Below, piece by piece: positions 8,371-16,535 of a stretch of DNA of 38,543 bases. Positions within the stretch are counted from its first letter, which is position 1. The number at the start of each line of letters is the position of its first letter. The translations under genes and the position numbers were made by a program. The notes under the pieces are model-generated. The model ran no database searches. It saw nothing but the letters and a program-made list of their open reading frames with translations, and was not told where the DNA came from. The stretch is from Oscillospiraceae bacterium. GTDB lineage: Bacteria > Bacillota > Clostridia > Oscillospirales > Oscillospiraceae. Location: positions 1 to 38,543 of the forward strand of contig JAQXMD010000035.1 in the NCBI GenBank assembly GCA_029012465.1. The letters run 5' to 3'.

Positions 8371-8661
8371 ATGGAGGTGAGGGAAGCATGGCATATCATC
8401 CGAAACAGCAGCTGTACCGGGTCGGAGGCGCTTGGCCTGCCCACGGAGGTCATGGGGGCCACACTGATGGAGCTGACCGGAGACAGGCAGCTTCTGCTCC
8501 ATGGAAAGAAGGGCATCCGAAGCTACAGCGATACCCAGATCGTTGTGGAGCTGCGGGAGTGTGCGGTGGAGATCAGCGGAAGAAGCCTGAAGATCGTGAT
8601 GATGACGGGGCAGGAGTTGCTCCTGCGGGGTACCATTGACTGCGTCAGGTTTTTGCGATGA
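8371..8661 (+). CDS. yqfC: Sporulation protein YqfC, probable frame disruption near the N-terminus
   Basis: From about 8421 to 8661 the frame encodes a YqfC-like sequence (LPTEVMGATLMELTGDRQ, then a SDTQIVVELR segment, ending DCVRFLR). As an ORF it can start at ATG 8371, giving 96 residues, but that ATG has no ribosome binding site. The strong site GGAGGTGA (8373-8380) is instead ideally placed for ATG 8388, which lies in another frame and encodes MAYHPKQQLYRV before leaving the family sequence. Joining the two frames near 8420-8425 by one missing base gives a natural ~90-residue YqfC. So this is either a real single-base deletion, a sequencing error, or use of the weak start. The stop overlaps the yqfD start. 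YqfC is a small sporulation protein, cotranscribed with yqfD under sigma-E in Bacillus. Confidence 0.7.
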   Translation: MEVREAWHIIRNSSCTGSEALGLPTEVMGATLMELTGDRQLLLHGKKGIRSYSDTQIVVELRECAVEISGRSLKIVMMTGQELLLRGTIDCVRFLR

Positions 8662-9836
8662 TCGGGAATAACCTGAAAGGACTGTGGGGAAACGTCCGTC
8701 TGGAAATCACCGGAGCCTGTCCGGAGGACTGTCTGAGCAAACTGGCCGCAATGGGTGTTGCGTTTCGGGATTATCAGAAACAGGACGAGCTGACAGCACG
8801 GGTGGAAATCCCCCTTTATGCCCTTTCCATGGCGGAAAGAGCTGCAAAGCGGAGCCAGTGCACGCTGGAGGTTCTGGAGGAATGGGGCATCCGCCCCTTT
8901 TTCAGAAGGGTGGGAAAACGAAGCCTGTTCCTGATTTGGATGGGCCTTCTGACGGCGCTGCCCTTCTGGCTTCAGGGGCGTATCTGGTTTCTGGAGGTGC
9001 AGGGAAATGAGGAGGTATCTCAGGAGGAGATTTTGCAGGAGCTGGAGGCCTGCGGAGTGGGATTCTTTACGTCTCAGGGGTCTGTTGACCCGGTTGTGGT
9101 GCGAAATGAAATGCTCTCCCGGATGCCGGAGCTTGGCTGGTTGACGGTGAATTTTCAGGGACCGGTGGCGGAAGTGGTGGTGCGGGAGCGGCTGGAGCAG
9201 CAGAAGCGCACCCGGACCCTTTCTCCGGCCAGTATTACGGCGAAGCAGGATGGGATCGTTACAGAGGTGACGGCCCTGTCCGGTTCGCCTCAGGTGGCTC
9301 CGGGGGATGTTGTGACAAAGGGACAGGTGCTGATCTCAGGGGTGGATACGTTGGACAGAACGGTGCTGCTCACAAGGGCTTCCGGGGAGGTTTTCGCCAG
9401 AACATGGACAAACATCGAGGCGATTTTGCCGGATAACCGGCAGGATAAGGCCTATACCGGCCGGGAATGCACCGGATTGTCGCTTACTTTTGGGAAAAAC
9501 ACGATAAATTTCTATAAAACCAGTGGAATTTCCTATAGGGATTATGATAAAATAACAGGAAGAAAACAACTGACACTTCCGGGAGGCTACAAGCTGCCTC
9601 TGTGGGTAACTGTAACCCGCTTTCGGGAGCTGGAGCCGGTTCCGGCGGCGACGGATGAGACTGCCGCCGAAGCGCTGCTGACTGCTGCCATCCATCATCA
9701 GCGGATGCTGAGCATGCATGCGGGGCAGATTTTAAGCAGCCGTTTGGCGCTGACGGAGGAGACTGGCCTTTGGCGCTGCACCGGAATTCTGGAATGTCAG
9801 GAAGAGATCGGCACAGTGGTCGAAATAACAGATTGA
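8658..9836 (+). CDS. yqfD: Sporulation protein YqfD
   Basis: A 392-residue protein matching the length of B. subtilis YqfD (about 398). It has an N-terminal cytosolic domain, one clear transmembrane segment around residues 92-110 (LFLIWMGLLTALPFWLQG) and an extracytoplasmic part beginning WFLEVQGNEEVSQEEIL, which resembles a POTRA/FtsQ-like fold, followed by a long beta-rich region. The ATGA overlap with yqfC implies translational coupling; if yqfC is really frameshifted, coupling may still hold because the downstream frame ends at the same stop. In Bacillus the gene is sigma-E controlled and required for sporulation; the molecular role is unclear. Confidence 0.92.
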   Translation: MIGNNLKGLWGNVRLEITGACPEDCLSKLAAMGVAFRDYQKQDELTARVEIPLYALSMAERAAKRSQCTLEVLEEWGIRPFFRRVGKRSLFLIWMGLLTALPFWLQGRIWFLEVQGNEEVSQEEILQELEACGVGFFTSQGSVDPVVVRNEMLSRMPELGWLTVNFQGPVAEVVVRERLEQQKRTRTLSPASITAKQDGIVTEVTALSGSPQVAPGDVVTKGQVLISGVDTLDRTVLLTRASGEVFARTWTNIEAILPDNRQDKAYTGRECTGLSLTFGKNTINFYKTSGISYRDYDKITGRKQLTLPGGYKLPLWVTVTRFRELEPVPAATDETAAEALLTAAIHHQRMLSMHAGQILSSRLALTEETGLWRCTGILECQEEIGTVVEITD

Positions 9837-9846
9837 GGTTTTATGT

Positions 9847-10848
9847 ATGGCAGAGCAAATCATTCAGGCGGAGCGTATGGAACAGCTGATCAACGTATTC
9901 GGTTCTCTGGACGAGAACATCCGGCTCATTGAGCAGGAGTTCGGCGTGGTGATTGTGAATCGGGATACGGAGCTGAAGGTCAGCGGTGAGGAAGAGAATG
10001 CAGCCGCTGCGGCGAAGGTGCTCGATGGACTGCTTCAGCTGGCAGCGAAGGGCGAAACCGTAGGGGAGCAGAACGTCCGCTATGTGATCGGCCTTGTGCG
10101 TCAGGGGCAGGAGCAGAAAATCGCCGAGCTCACCAAGGACGTGATCTGCATTACTGCCAAGGGAAAGCCCATCAAGGCAAAGACCATCGGTCAGCAGCAG
10201 TATATGAAGGCCATTGCTAATAACACCATTACCCTTGGTGTTGGCCCGGCAGGCACCGGAAAGACCTATCTGGCGGTGGCGGCGGCAGTGGCGGCCTTCC
10301 GGGAGCGGCAGGTGAATCGGATCATTCTGACCCGCCCCGCAGTGGAGGCAGGGGAACGGCTGGGCTTCCTGCCCGGCGACATGCAGAACAAGGTGGACCC
10401 CTATCTGCGGCCCCTGTATGACGCCCTCTTTGAAATGCTGGGCACCGAGAGCTATAACAAGTATCTGGAGAAGGGAAATATTGAGGTGGCGCCCCTGGCC
10501 TACATGCGCGGCCGAACCCTGGATGACAGCTTTATCATTCTCGATGAGGCCCAGAACACCACCCGGGAGCAGATGAAGATGTTCCTGACCCGACTGGGCT
10601 TCGGCTCCAAGATCGTCATTACCGGCGACGTGACCCAGATCGACCTGCCCTCGGACAAGGTCAGCGGTCTGAAGGATGCGGTGCGCATTCTGGAGGGAGT
10701 CGAGGACATTGCCATCTGCCGTCTCACCAGTCAGGACGTGGTCCGCCATGTGCTGGTTCAGCGGATCATCAACGCCTATGAAAAGGCTGAGGAAAAGCGG
10801 GAGAAGATGCCTCCTGCCAAAACATATAGAAGGACGTATAAGAAATGA
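9847..10848 (+). CDS. phoH: PhoH-family ATPase
   Basis: A 333-residue cytosolic protein with a short N-terminal KH-like region and a C-terminal PhoH P-loop domain. Walker A is GPAGTGKT (133-140). Walker B is FIILDEAQN (229-237), followed by the family sequence VITGDVTQIDLP. PhoH proteins are linked to RNA metabolism and stand next to ybeY in many bacteria, as here. The phoH stop overlaps the ybeY start by four bases, implying coupled translation. The real biochemical activity of the family is not settled. Confidence 0.95.
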   Translation: MAEQIIQAERMEQLINVFGSLDENIRLIEQEFGVVIVNRDTELKVSGEEENAAAAAKVLDGLLQLAAKGETVGEQNVRYVIGLVRQGQEQKIAELTKDVICITAKGKPIKAKTIGQQQYMKAIANNTITLGVGPAGTGKTYLAVAAAVAAFRERQVNRIILTRPAVEAGERLGFLPGDMQNKVDPYLRPLYDALFEMLGTESYNKYLEKGNIEVAPLAYMRGRTLDDSFIILDEAQNTTREQMKMFLTRLGFGSKIVITGDVTQIDLPSDKVSGLKDAVRILEGVEDIAICRLTSQDVVRHVLVQRIINAYEKAEEKREKMPPAKTYRRTYKK

Positions 10849-11342
10849 TAAAGCACCGTATTTCCGTTCATTCTGAGATTCCCCATGTGAACACCCCTGC
10901 CATGACAGCCCACATCAAGCGCTGCATCAAGGGCGCCCTCCGGGAGGAGGGAATCTCTGTTCCCTGCGAGATCAATGTGATGATTACCGACAATGCCGGA
11001 ATTCGGGAGATCAACCGGGATTTCCGGAATGTGGACCGGGAGACGGACGTGCTCTCCTTCCCCATGTTTGCCTTTGTGCCCGGAGAATTCCCGGAGGACG
11101 TTTCGGAGCTGCTGGACCCCGGCGACACGGTTTTGCCCCTCGGGGATATGGCCCTGTCGGTGGAGAAAATTCGTGCTCAGGCTGCGGAGTTCGGCCACAG
11201 CGAGGAGCGGGAGATCGGCTATCTGACGGTACATTCTGTGCTCCATCTGCTGGGCTATGACCATGTGGATGAGGGGGACATGAAAAAACAGATGCGGGGA
11301 AGGGAAGAGGCCATTATGGAAGCCCTGAACATTCCCAGATGA
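10845..11342 (+). CDS. ybeY: Endoribonuclease / rRNA maturation factor YbeY
   Basis: A 165-residue metalloprotein that takes part in 16S rRNA 3'-end maturation and ribosome quality control. The zinc motif is intact: HSVLHLLGYDH with His130, His134 and His140. Upstream the conserved segment DRETDVLSFPM is present. Both ends overlap neighbours by four bases (ATGA), placing it in a tightly coupled phoH-ybeY-dgkA run that leads into era, another 16S assembly factor. Confidence 0.95.
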   Translation: MIKHRISVHSEIPHVNTPAMTAHIKRCIKGALREEGISVPCEINVMITDNAGIREINRDFRNVDRETDVLSFPMFAFVPGEFPEDVSELLDPGDTVLPLGDMALSVEKIRAQAAEFGHSEEREIGYLTVHSVLHLLGYDHVDEGDMKKQMRGREEAIMEALNIPR

Positions 11343-11827
11343 GAAGTTTGCTGGATGCCATCGGGCATCTTTTCCGGAGCTTTGGCTATGCGGGACGGGG
11401 CATTGCGCAAGCCGTTCAGTCTCAGATGAATCTGCGGGTCCATCTGGTGGCGCTGGTAACGGTGGGGATCGTCGGTTTTGCTCTGCGGCTCAAGGCTGAC
11501 CACTGGTGCATGGTGCTTCTGTGCTGTATGGCGGTGATCTCTCTGGAGCTGGTGAACACGGCCCTGGAGAAGGCCTGCGATGCGGTGACAAGGGAGAATC
11601 ATCCCCTGATCGGACAGGCCAAGGACGCCTGTGCCGGGGCGGTGCTGGTCTCTGCTATAGGCTCCGTGGTGATTGCCATGCTGATTCTGTTCGGCGGAGG
11701 ATATCATCTCCGGCTGATGGAACTCTGGCGGCATTGCGGGTGGATGAAACCGTCTGCGGCTGTGTATATTTTGCTGGCAGGGGCCTTTGTGTTCGGGCCT
11801 TACATGAAACAAATGAAGAAAAAGTGA
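11339..11827 (+). CDS. dgkA: Diacylglycerol / undecaprenol kinase (DgkA family)
   Basis: A small integral membrane kinase; in Firmicutes this family mainly phosphorylates undecaprenol, recycling the lipid carrier for wall synthesis. The family motif ELVNTALE (70-77) and the following AKDACAGAVL are intact. Three hydrophobic segments fit the DgkA core. At 162 residues it is longer than the usual 120-130: an extra C-terminal hydrophobic segment (VYILLAGAFVFGPYM) is present after a basic/Trp-rich loop. The start overlaps the ybeY stop. The cdd gene often found between dgkA and era in Bacilli is absent here. Confidence 0.92.
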   Translation: MRSLLDAIGHLFRSFGYAGRGIAQAVQSQMNLRVHLVALVTVGIVGFALRLKADHWCMVLLCCMAVISLELVNTALEKACDAVTRENHPLIGQAKDACAGAVLVSAIGSVVIAMLILFGGGYHLRLMELWRHCGWMKPSAAVYILLAGAFVFGPYMKQMKKK

Positions 11828-11837
11828 GGATGCTTTT

Positions 11838-12737
11838 ATGAATATTACAAAATCTGCAATGGTGACCATTGCCGGACGGCCCAACGTGGGCAAATCCACC
11901 CTGACCAATGCACTGGTGGGGGAGAAGATCGCCATTGTTTCCAACAAGCCCCAGACCACCAGAAACCGCATCTGCGCGGTGGTGAACCGGGATGACACCC
12001 AGATCGTCTTTATGGACACTCCCGGCTTCCACAAGGCCAGAAACAAGCTGGGGGACTACATGGACAATGTGGTTCACGAGAGCATTGCGGATGTGGACGC
12101 CATTGTGCTGATCGTGGAGCCAATCGCCTCTGTGGGAACTCAGGAGACCATGCTCATTGATCGAATCAAGGCCCAGAAGATTCCCGCCATTCTGGTCATC
12201 AACAAAATTGATACGCTGGAGAACAAGGAGGACCTGTTTCCGGTGATTGCCGCCTACAGTGAGGCTTATGAATTTGCCGCCATTGTGCCCATTTCCGCGA
12301 AAAATGGCGAAGGCATCGACGAGCTGTTCGCCGAGGTCTGCAAGTACGCCGCTCCCGGCCCCCAGCTGTTCCCGGAGGGCATGGTCACAGATCAGCCCGA
12401 GCGGCAGATCATGGCGGAGATCATCCGGGAAAAGCTCCTGTGGTGTCTGGATCGGGAGGTGCCCCATGGCACTGCCGTGGAGATCGATCGGTTCTCAGAG
12501 CGCACCGACAGCGGTATCATTGATCTGGAGGCCACCATTTACTGCGAAAAGGCCAGCCACAAGGGGATCATTATTGGCAAGAATGGCGCCATGCTGAAAA
12601 AAATCAGCACCATGGCCAGAAACGACTGCGAGCGGTTCATGGGCACCAAGGTCTATCTCCGCTGCTGGGTCAAGGTCAAGGAGAACTGGCGGGACAGCGA
12701 TTTCCTGATTAAAAACTTCGGCTATCGGGACGAGTAA
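11838..12737 (+). CDS. era: Ribosome assembly GTPase Era
   Basis: A 299-residue GTPase that binds 16S rRNA near its 3' end and assists 30S assembly. Motifs: G1 GRPNVGKST (13-21), switch/G2 threonines in the PQTTRNR segment, G3 DTPG (60-63), G4 NKID, and a C-terminal KH domain with GIIIGKNGAMLKKI. Length is standard. It follows dgkA by 10 bases with a weak GAGGATG ribosome binding site. Confidence 0.97.
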   Translation: MNITKSAMVTIAGRPNVGKSTLTNALVGEKIAIVSNKPQTTRNRICAVVNRDDTQIVFMDTPGFHKARNKLGDYMDNVVHESIADVDAIVLIVEPIASVGTQETMLIDRIKAQKIPAILVINKIDTLENKEDLFPVIAAYSEAYEFAAIVPISAKNGEGIDELFAEVCKYAAPGPQLFPEGMVTDQPERQIMAEIIREKLLWCLDREVPHGTAVEIDRFSERTDSGIIDLEATIYCEKASHKGIIIGKNGAMLKKISTMARNDCERFMGTKVYLRCWVKVKENWRDSDFLIKNFGYRDE

Positions 12738-12800
12738 TTCCGAATTCTGGCGGGTATGTTCTCCCCCAGCCGGTACAGACTATTCCTGGAGGAATGGATT

Positions 12801-12896
12801 ATGGATCGTGAAGCACTGTGGAAACTGTTTCAGGAGACCGGCGCGCCGGAATTCTATCTCATGTATCATCGGGAGGAAAGCACCGCCGGGGAATGA
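12801..12896 (+). CDS. yqzL: YqzL-family small protein (31 residues)
   Basis: A short frame between era and recO with an excellent ribosome binding site, GGAGGA (12788-12793), 7 bases before ATG. It encodes MDREALWKLFQETGAPEFYL and ends with an acidic tail. The pattern W-x2-F-x2-TG-x3-xYL and the era-yqzL-recO position match the YqzL family of Bacillus, whose function is unknown. It is shorter than the Bacillus protein (about 45-50 residues) because the C-terminal tail is reduced. I am fairly sure of the gene; the family call rests on motif and position. Confidence 0.82.
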   Translation: MDREALWKLFQETGAPEFYLMYHREESTAGE

Positions 12897-12905
12897 GGCG
12901 GTGCT
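12879..12905 (+). other. Hairpin over the yqzL stop, ahead of recO
   Basis: AGCACCGCC (12879-12887) pairs perfectly with GGCGGTGCT (12897-12905) around a 9-base loop containing the yqzL stop codon. There is no T run, so it is not a standard terminator. The only GG-rich stretch upstream of recO lies in the 3' arm, so the hairpin may limit recO translation unless ribosomes reading yqzL open it. That role is inference. Confidence 0.55.
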
Positions 12906-12917
12906 ACATAGAACGTT

Positions 12918-13670
12918 ATGTTTTACACCACAAAGGGTCTGATTCTCCGGGAGGTGCAATATAAGGACAATGACAAGCTTCTGTCGGTGCTGACCGAGGA
13001 GCTGGGCCTGATCACTGCCAAAGCCCGGGGTGTGAAGAATAAAAATTCCAAGCTTCGCAGCGGCTGTCAGCTCCTCTGCTACAGCGAGCTGACCCTGTTT
13101 GAGAAGAACGGCTACTACACCGTCAATGAGGCTGAACCCATAGAGATGTTTGTGGGCCTTCGGACAGACCTGGAGCTGCTCTCTTTGGGAGCCTATTTTG
13201 CCCAGCTGCTGGAAACCGTGTCCGCGGAGGACCGGGTAAACCCGGAGCTGCTTTCCCTTGGGCTCAACAGCCTCTATGCACTGGAAACCCTGAAGCTGCC
13301 CCAGCATCAGGTGAAGGCGGTGTTTGAGCTGCGGCTTTTGAGCCTTGCGGGCTATGAACCTCAGCTGGATGGCTGCGGCTGCTGCGGGGACTCCGGAGCC
13401 AGAAAGCTGTATTTTCAGCAGGGAGTGCTATTCTGCGACAGCTGCCGGATCATGAACGGAACTGGGGAGTGTCAGACCGTCTCCGACGGGGTTCTGGCGG
13501 CCATGCAGTACATTCTGCACTGCGGAAAAAAACGACTTTTCTCCTTTACCCTGCCGGAGCAGCAGATGAAAGAGCTTGGGGAGGTCACAGAACGGCTGCT
13601 GCTGAACCAGCTGGAGCAGAGCTTTTCCACACTGATATTTTACAAACGATTATTTACGGATTCTTTTTGA
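12918..13670 (+). CDS. recO: DNA repair protein RecO
   Basis: A 250-residue recombination mediator that helps RecR load RecA onto SSB-coated single-stranded DNA. The N-terminal OB-fold begins FYTTKGLILREVQY. The zinc finger is complete: Cys153 and Cys156, then Cys173 and Cys176. Length is normal. ATG 12918 fits the family N-terminus but has no good ribosome binding site; GAGGCGG lies about 16 bases upstream inside a hairpin arm, so translation may depend on coupling with yqzL. Confidence 0.95.
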   Translation: MFYTTKGLILREVQYKDNDKLLSVLTEELGLITAKARGVKNKNSKLRSGCQLLCYSELTLFEKNGYYTVNEAEPIEMFVGLRTDLELLSLGAYFAQLLETVSAEDRVNPELLSLGLNSLYALETLKLPQHQVKAVFELRLLSLAGYEPQLDGCGCCGDSGARKLYFQQGVLFCDSCRIMNGTGECQTVSDGVLAAMQYILHCGKKRLFSFTLPEQQMKELGEVTERLLLNQLEQSFSTLIFYKRLFTDSF

Positions 13671-13680
13671 GGATAAGAAT

Positions 13681-16065
13681 ATGAATGCATTATATGAAAA
13701 ATCCCTCCATACGCTGGAGCTGGACCGGGTGCTGGAGCTTCTGGCGGGCTGCTGCGTCACCGAGGAGGGAAAAGAACGGGCAAAGGCTCTTCGTCCCACG
13801 GATGATGCGGACGATGTGCGTCAGCTTTTGAAGGAAACCACCGATGCCTGCCATATGGTGGAGCTGAAGGGTTCTCCCGGATTCCGGGACGTGAAGAATG
13901 TGAAGGCTTCTCTGGAGCGGGCTGACCGGGGCGGAAGTCTCAACACCGTGGAGCTGCTGCGAATCGGCGGCGTGCTCCGGGCCACCAGATCGGTAAAGGC
14001 CTACGGCGAGGGAGACGGGGTGGAATCCGGGTGCCTCAGTTCCTATTTCTACGGTCTGATGCCCAACAAATATCTGGAGGAGAAAATCTTCTCGATTATT
14101 ATCAATGAGGATGAAATTGCCGACAGCGCCAGCAGCGCCCTGTCTGACATTCGCCGGCACATGCGTGTCACCGGCAGTAAGGTCCGGGAAAGTCTCCAGA
14201 AGATCATCTCCTCTCCCACCTATTCCAAATTCCTGCGGGAGCCGATCATCACCCTCCGGGGAGACCGGTATGTGGTTCCGGTTCGCAGTGAGTTCAAAAA
14301 CTCCATTCCCGGCATGGTCCATGATGTGTCCTCCAGCGGCGGCACCTTTTTCATTGAGCCAATGCAGGCGGTTCAGGCCAACAACGAGCTGCGGGAGCTG
14401 CTGATTAAGGAGAAAAAGGAGATCGAGCGGATTCTGGCGGAGCTTTCCGCAGAGGTGGCCGCCCATCGGGAGCAGATCAGCGAAAGCTATGATATGCTCA
14501 TCGCACTGGATCTGATCTTCGGCAAGGCCAGGCTCAGCTATTCCATGAAGGCCATGGAGCCTCAGGTGAATACCGAGGGGAAAATCGTCCTGAATAAGGC
14601 AAGGCATCCCCTCATTGATCCCAAAATCGTGGTGCCCATCACCGTCCGTCTGGGAGAAGATTTTGACACCCTGGTCATCACCGGCCCCAACACCGGCGGC
14701 AAAACGGTGACGCTGAAAACCATTGGCCTGCTGACCCTGATGGCTGAGTGTGGACTACACATTCCCGCGGCGGATCAGAGCTGCATTTCCACCTTTGAAA
14801 CGGTTCTGGCGGACATTGGAGACGAGCAAAGCATTGAACAGTCCCTGTCCACCTTCTCCTCCCACATGAAAAACATCACCGAGATCACTGCCTGCTGCGA
14901 TGATCGGACACTGGTGCTCTTTGACGAGCTGGGCGCCGGTACGGACCCTGCTGAGGGTGCTGCGCTGGCAGTTGCGATCATCGAGTTCTGCCGGAAGCTG
15001 GGGGCAAGAATCGCCGCCACCACGCACTACGGAGAGCTGAAGCTCTATGCCATGCGTACCGACCGGGTCATCAACGCCTCCTGTGAGTTTGACGTGGAGA
15101 CCCTCCGGCCCACCTACCGGCTGCTCATTGGCATTCCCGGTAAATCCAACGCCTTTGCCATCTCCCGGCGGCTGGGGCTCAGTGAGCTGATTATTGACGA
15201 CGCAAGAAGTCTGGTCAGTGAAAACGATGTGAATTTTGAGGATGTGCTGTCCCAACTGGAGGCCCAGCGGCAGGCTATGGAGCAGGCAAGAATCGAGGCG
15301 GAGCAGCTCCGGCTGCAAATGGAGAAGTCCCGAAGGCAGTCTGAGGAATACGCGCTGGAGATCAAAAAGGAGCGGGACAAGGCGGTTGCCAAGGCCCGGA
15401 AGGAGGCCCAGACCATCATTGATGATGCCCGCCGCAGTGTCAACATTGCCATGGATGAAATCAAGCAGATGAAAAAGCAGCTGAAGGATGCAGGGGCAGT
15501 GGAGGACTTCAACCAGCGGCAGGCCAAGCTCCGGGGCGAGCTGAATCAGGCAGAGGACAAGCTATCCGGGGGACAGCCCAAGACGGAAAAGAAGGTTTCC
15601 GCAAGACCTCCCAGACAGGGGGACACGGTGGAGCTTCTGAAGCTGGGCACCCGGGCCACGGTGTTGCAGGTGAATAAGGACGGCACGCTCCAGATTCAGG
15701 CGGGCATCATGAAGCTGAATGTAAAGCCCAGTGAGGTCTACGTTCTTCCGGAGCAGGAGGGCGAGGCGCAGGTGAAAAAGTTCGTGGAGCGCGCCAACCG
15801 GGAACTGCGGAATATCGCCGTGTCCAACGAGGTGGACCTCCGGGGCATGAGCGCGGATGAGGCCATCAATGCCCTGGACCTGTATCTGGACAACGCCCTC
15901 CGGGCGAAGCTGTCCTCTGTTCGGATCATCCACGGAAAGGGCACCGGCGTTCTCCGGAAGGCAGTTCAGCAGCACCTGAAACGAAATAAGCGGGTGAAGT
16001 CCGTGCGGCTGGGCGTTTATGGGGAAGGCGAGGACGGCGTAACAATCGCTGAACTGGACCCATAG
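13681..16065 (+). CDS. mutS2: Endonuclease MutS2
   Basis: A 794-residue MutS homologue lacking the mismatch-recognition domain. The ATPase domain has Walker A TGPNTGGKTVT (from 334; Lys341) and Walker B LVLFDELGAGTDPAEG. A long Glu/Arg/Gln-rich coiled coil follows (around 515-620), then a KOW-like segment and a C-terminal Smr nuclease domain starting VDLRGMSADEA and containing IHGKGTGVLR. MutS2 is described as an anti-recombination nuclease and, in Bacillus, as a sensor of collided ribosomes. The start has GAGGA 7 bases upstream, overlapping the recO stop. It ends the yqfC-to-mutS2 run. Confidence 0.97.
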   Translation: MNALYEKSLHTLELDRVLELLAGCCVTEEGKERAKALRPTDDADDVRQLLKETTDACHMVELKGSPGFRDVKNVKASLERADRGGSLNTVELLRIGGVLRATRSVKAYGEGDGVESGCLSSYFYGLMPNKYLEEKIFSIIINEDEIADSASSALSDIRRHMRVTGSKVRESLQKIISSPTYSKFLREPIITLRGDRYVVPVRSEFKNSIPGMVHDVSSSGGTFFIEPMQAVQANNELRELLIKEKKEIERILAELSAEVAAHREQISESYDMLIALDLIFGKARLSYSMKAMEPQVNTEGKIVLNKARHPLIDPKIVVPITVRLGEDFDTLVITGPNTGGKTVTLKTIGLLTLMAECGLHIPAADQSCISTFETVLADIGDEQSIEQSLSTFSSHMKNITEITACCDDRTLVLFDELGAGTDPAEGAALAVAIIEFCRKLGARIAATTHYGELKLYAMRTDRVINASCEFDVETLRPTYRLLIGIPGKSNAFAISRRLGLSELIIDDARSLVSENDVNFEDVLSQLEAQRQAMEQARIEAEQLRLQMEKSRRQSEEYALEIKKERDKAVAKARKEAQTIIDDARRSVNIAMDEIKQMKKQLKDAGAVEDFNQRQAKLRGELNQAEDKLSGGQPKTEKKVSARPPRQGDTVELLKLGTRATVLQVNKDGTLQIQAGIMKLNVKPSEVYVLPEQEGEAQVKKFVERANRELRNIAVSNEVDLRGMSADEAINALDLYLDNALRAKLSSVRIIHGKGTGVLRKAVQQHLKRNKRVKSVRLGVYGEGEDGVTIAELDP

Positions 16066-16122
16066 TACCCCAGTTCGATTTTGGACAACATGCCGAAATC
16101 TTTAAAAAAGCGGGTAAATCAG

Positions 16123-16151
16123 TTGACGATTATATGAATTTTTGATATGAT
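16123..16151 (+). promoter_or_regulatory. Promoter of the HPr-like gene
   Basis: TTGACG (16123-16128), a 17-base spacer and TATGAT (16146-16151) in an AT-rich stretch after mutS2, 53 bases before the HPr-like start codon. Confidence 0.8.
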
Positions 16152-16204
16152 AATCCAAACAGGCAGTCGTGCCCCATGTAACTCGCAAAAGGAGTGAAAG
16201 CATT

Positions 16205-16468
16205 ATGTATACGAAAAATGCTGTAGTAAATAATCAGGTAGGTCTGTTTGCCCGTCCTGCTACTTTCTTCATTCAGAAAGCCAACGAGTACAAGAGTTCT
16301 ATCTGGGTAGAGGTTGAGGAACGCCGTGTTAATGCCAAGAGTCTTCTGGGCGTACTGTCTCTGGGTATCGTGAAAGGTACCGAGATCACTCTGATTGCAA
16401 ACGGCGCGGATGAAGAAGAGGCAGTTGAGGCTCTGGCTAAGCTGCTGGCTTCTGATCTCGGCAAGTAA
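16205..16468 (+). CDS. HPr-family protein lacking the PTS histidine (Crh-like)
   Basis: An 87-residue protein with the HPr fold signature, but the active-site motif reads GLFARPA: Phe occupies position 15 where HPr has the phosphorylated His. The regulatory serine is kept exactly at position 46 in NAKSLLGVLSLG. Such a protein cannot carry phosphate in the sugar phosphotransferase chain, yet could still be phosphorylated by HPr kinase and act as a CcpA corepressor, like Bacillus Crh, which has Gln15. Start ATG 16205 has AAAGGAG at correct spacing; the earlier in-frame ATG lacks one. It has its own promoter and is followed by a terminator before uvrC. Whether it is called Crh or an HPr paralogue is a matter of naming. 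Confidence 0.88.
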   Translation: MYTKNAVVNNQVGLFARPATFFIQKANEYKSSIWVEVEERRVNAKSLLGVLSLGIVKGTEITLIANGADEEEAVEALAKLLASDLGK

Positions 16469-16481
16469 TTTTTTGATGCTT

Positions 16482-16515
16482 TGCCCCATGGCCCGCAGTG
16501 GTCATGGGGCATTTT
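16482..16515 (+). terminator. Terminator after the HPr-like gene
   Basis: TGCCCCATG (16482-16490) pairs with CATGGGGCA (16503-16511), followed by TTTT. It separates the short HPr-like transcript from uvrC, although some read-through is probable because no clear uvrC promoter is seen. Confidence 0.85.
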
Positions 16516-16535
16516 CCATCATGGAGGTGAGGCCC

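Noticed and set aside
8307-8387. Sigma-E promoters for ylbJ and yqfC-yqfD
   Set aside because: Expected from the families, and CATA-type stretches occur, but no -35/-10 pair at the right spacing was convincing on either strand.
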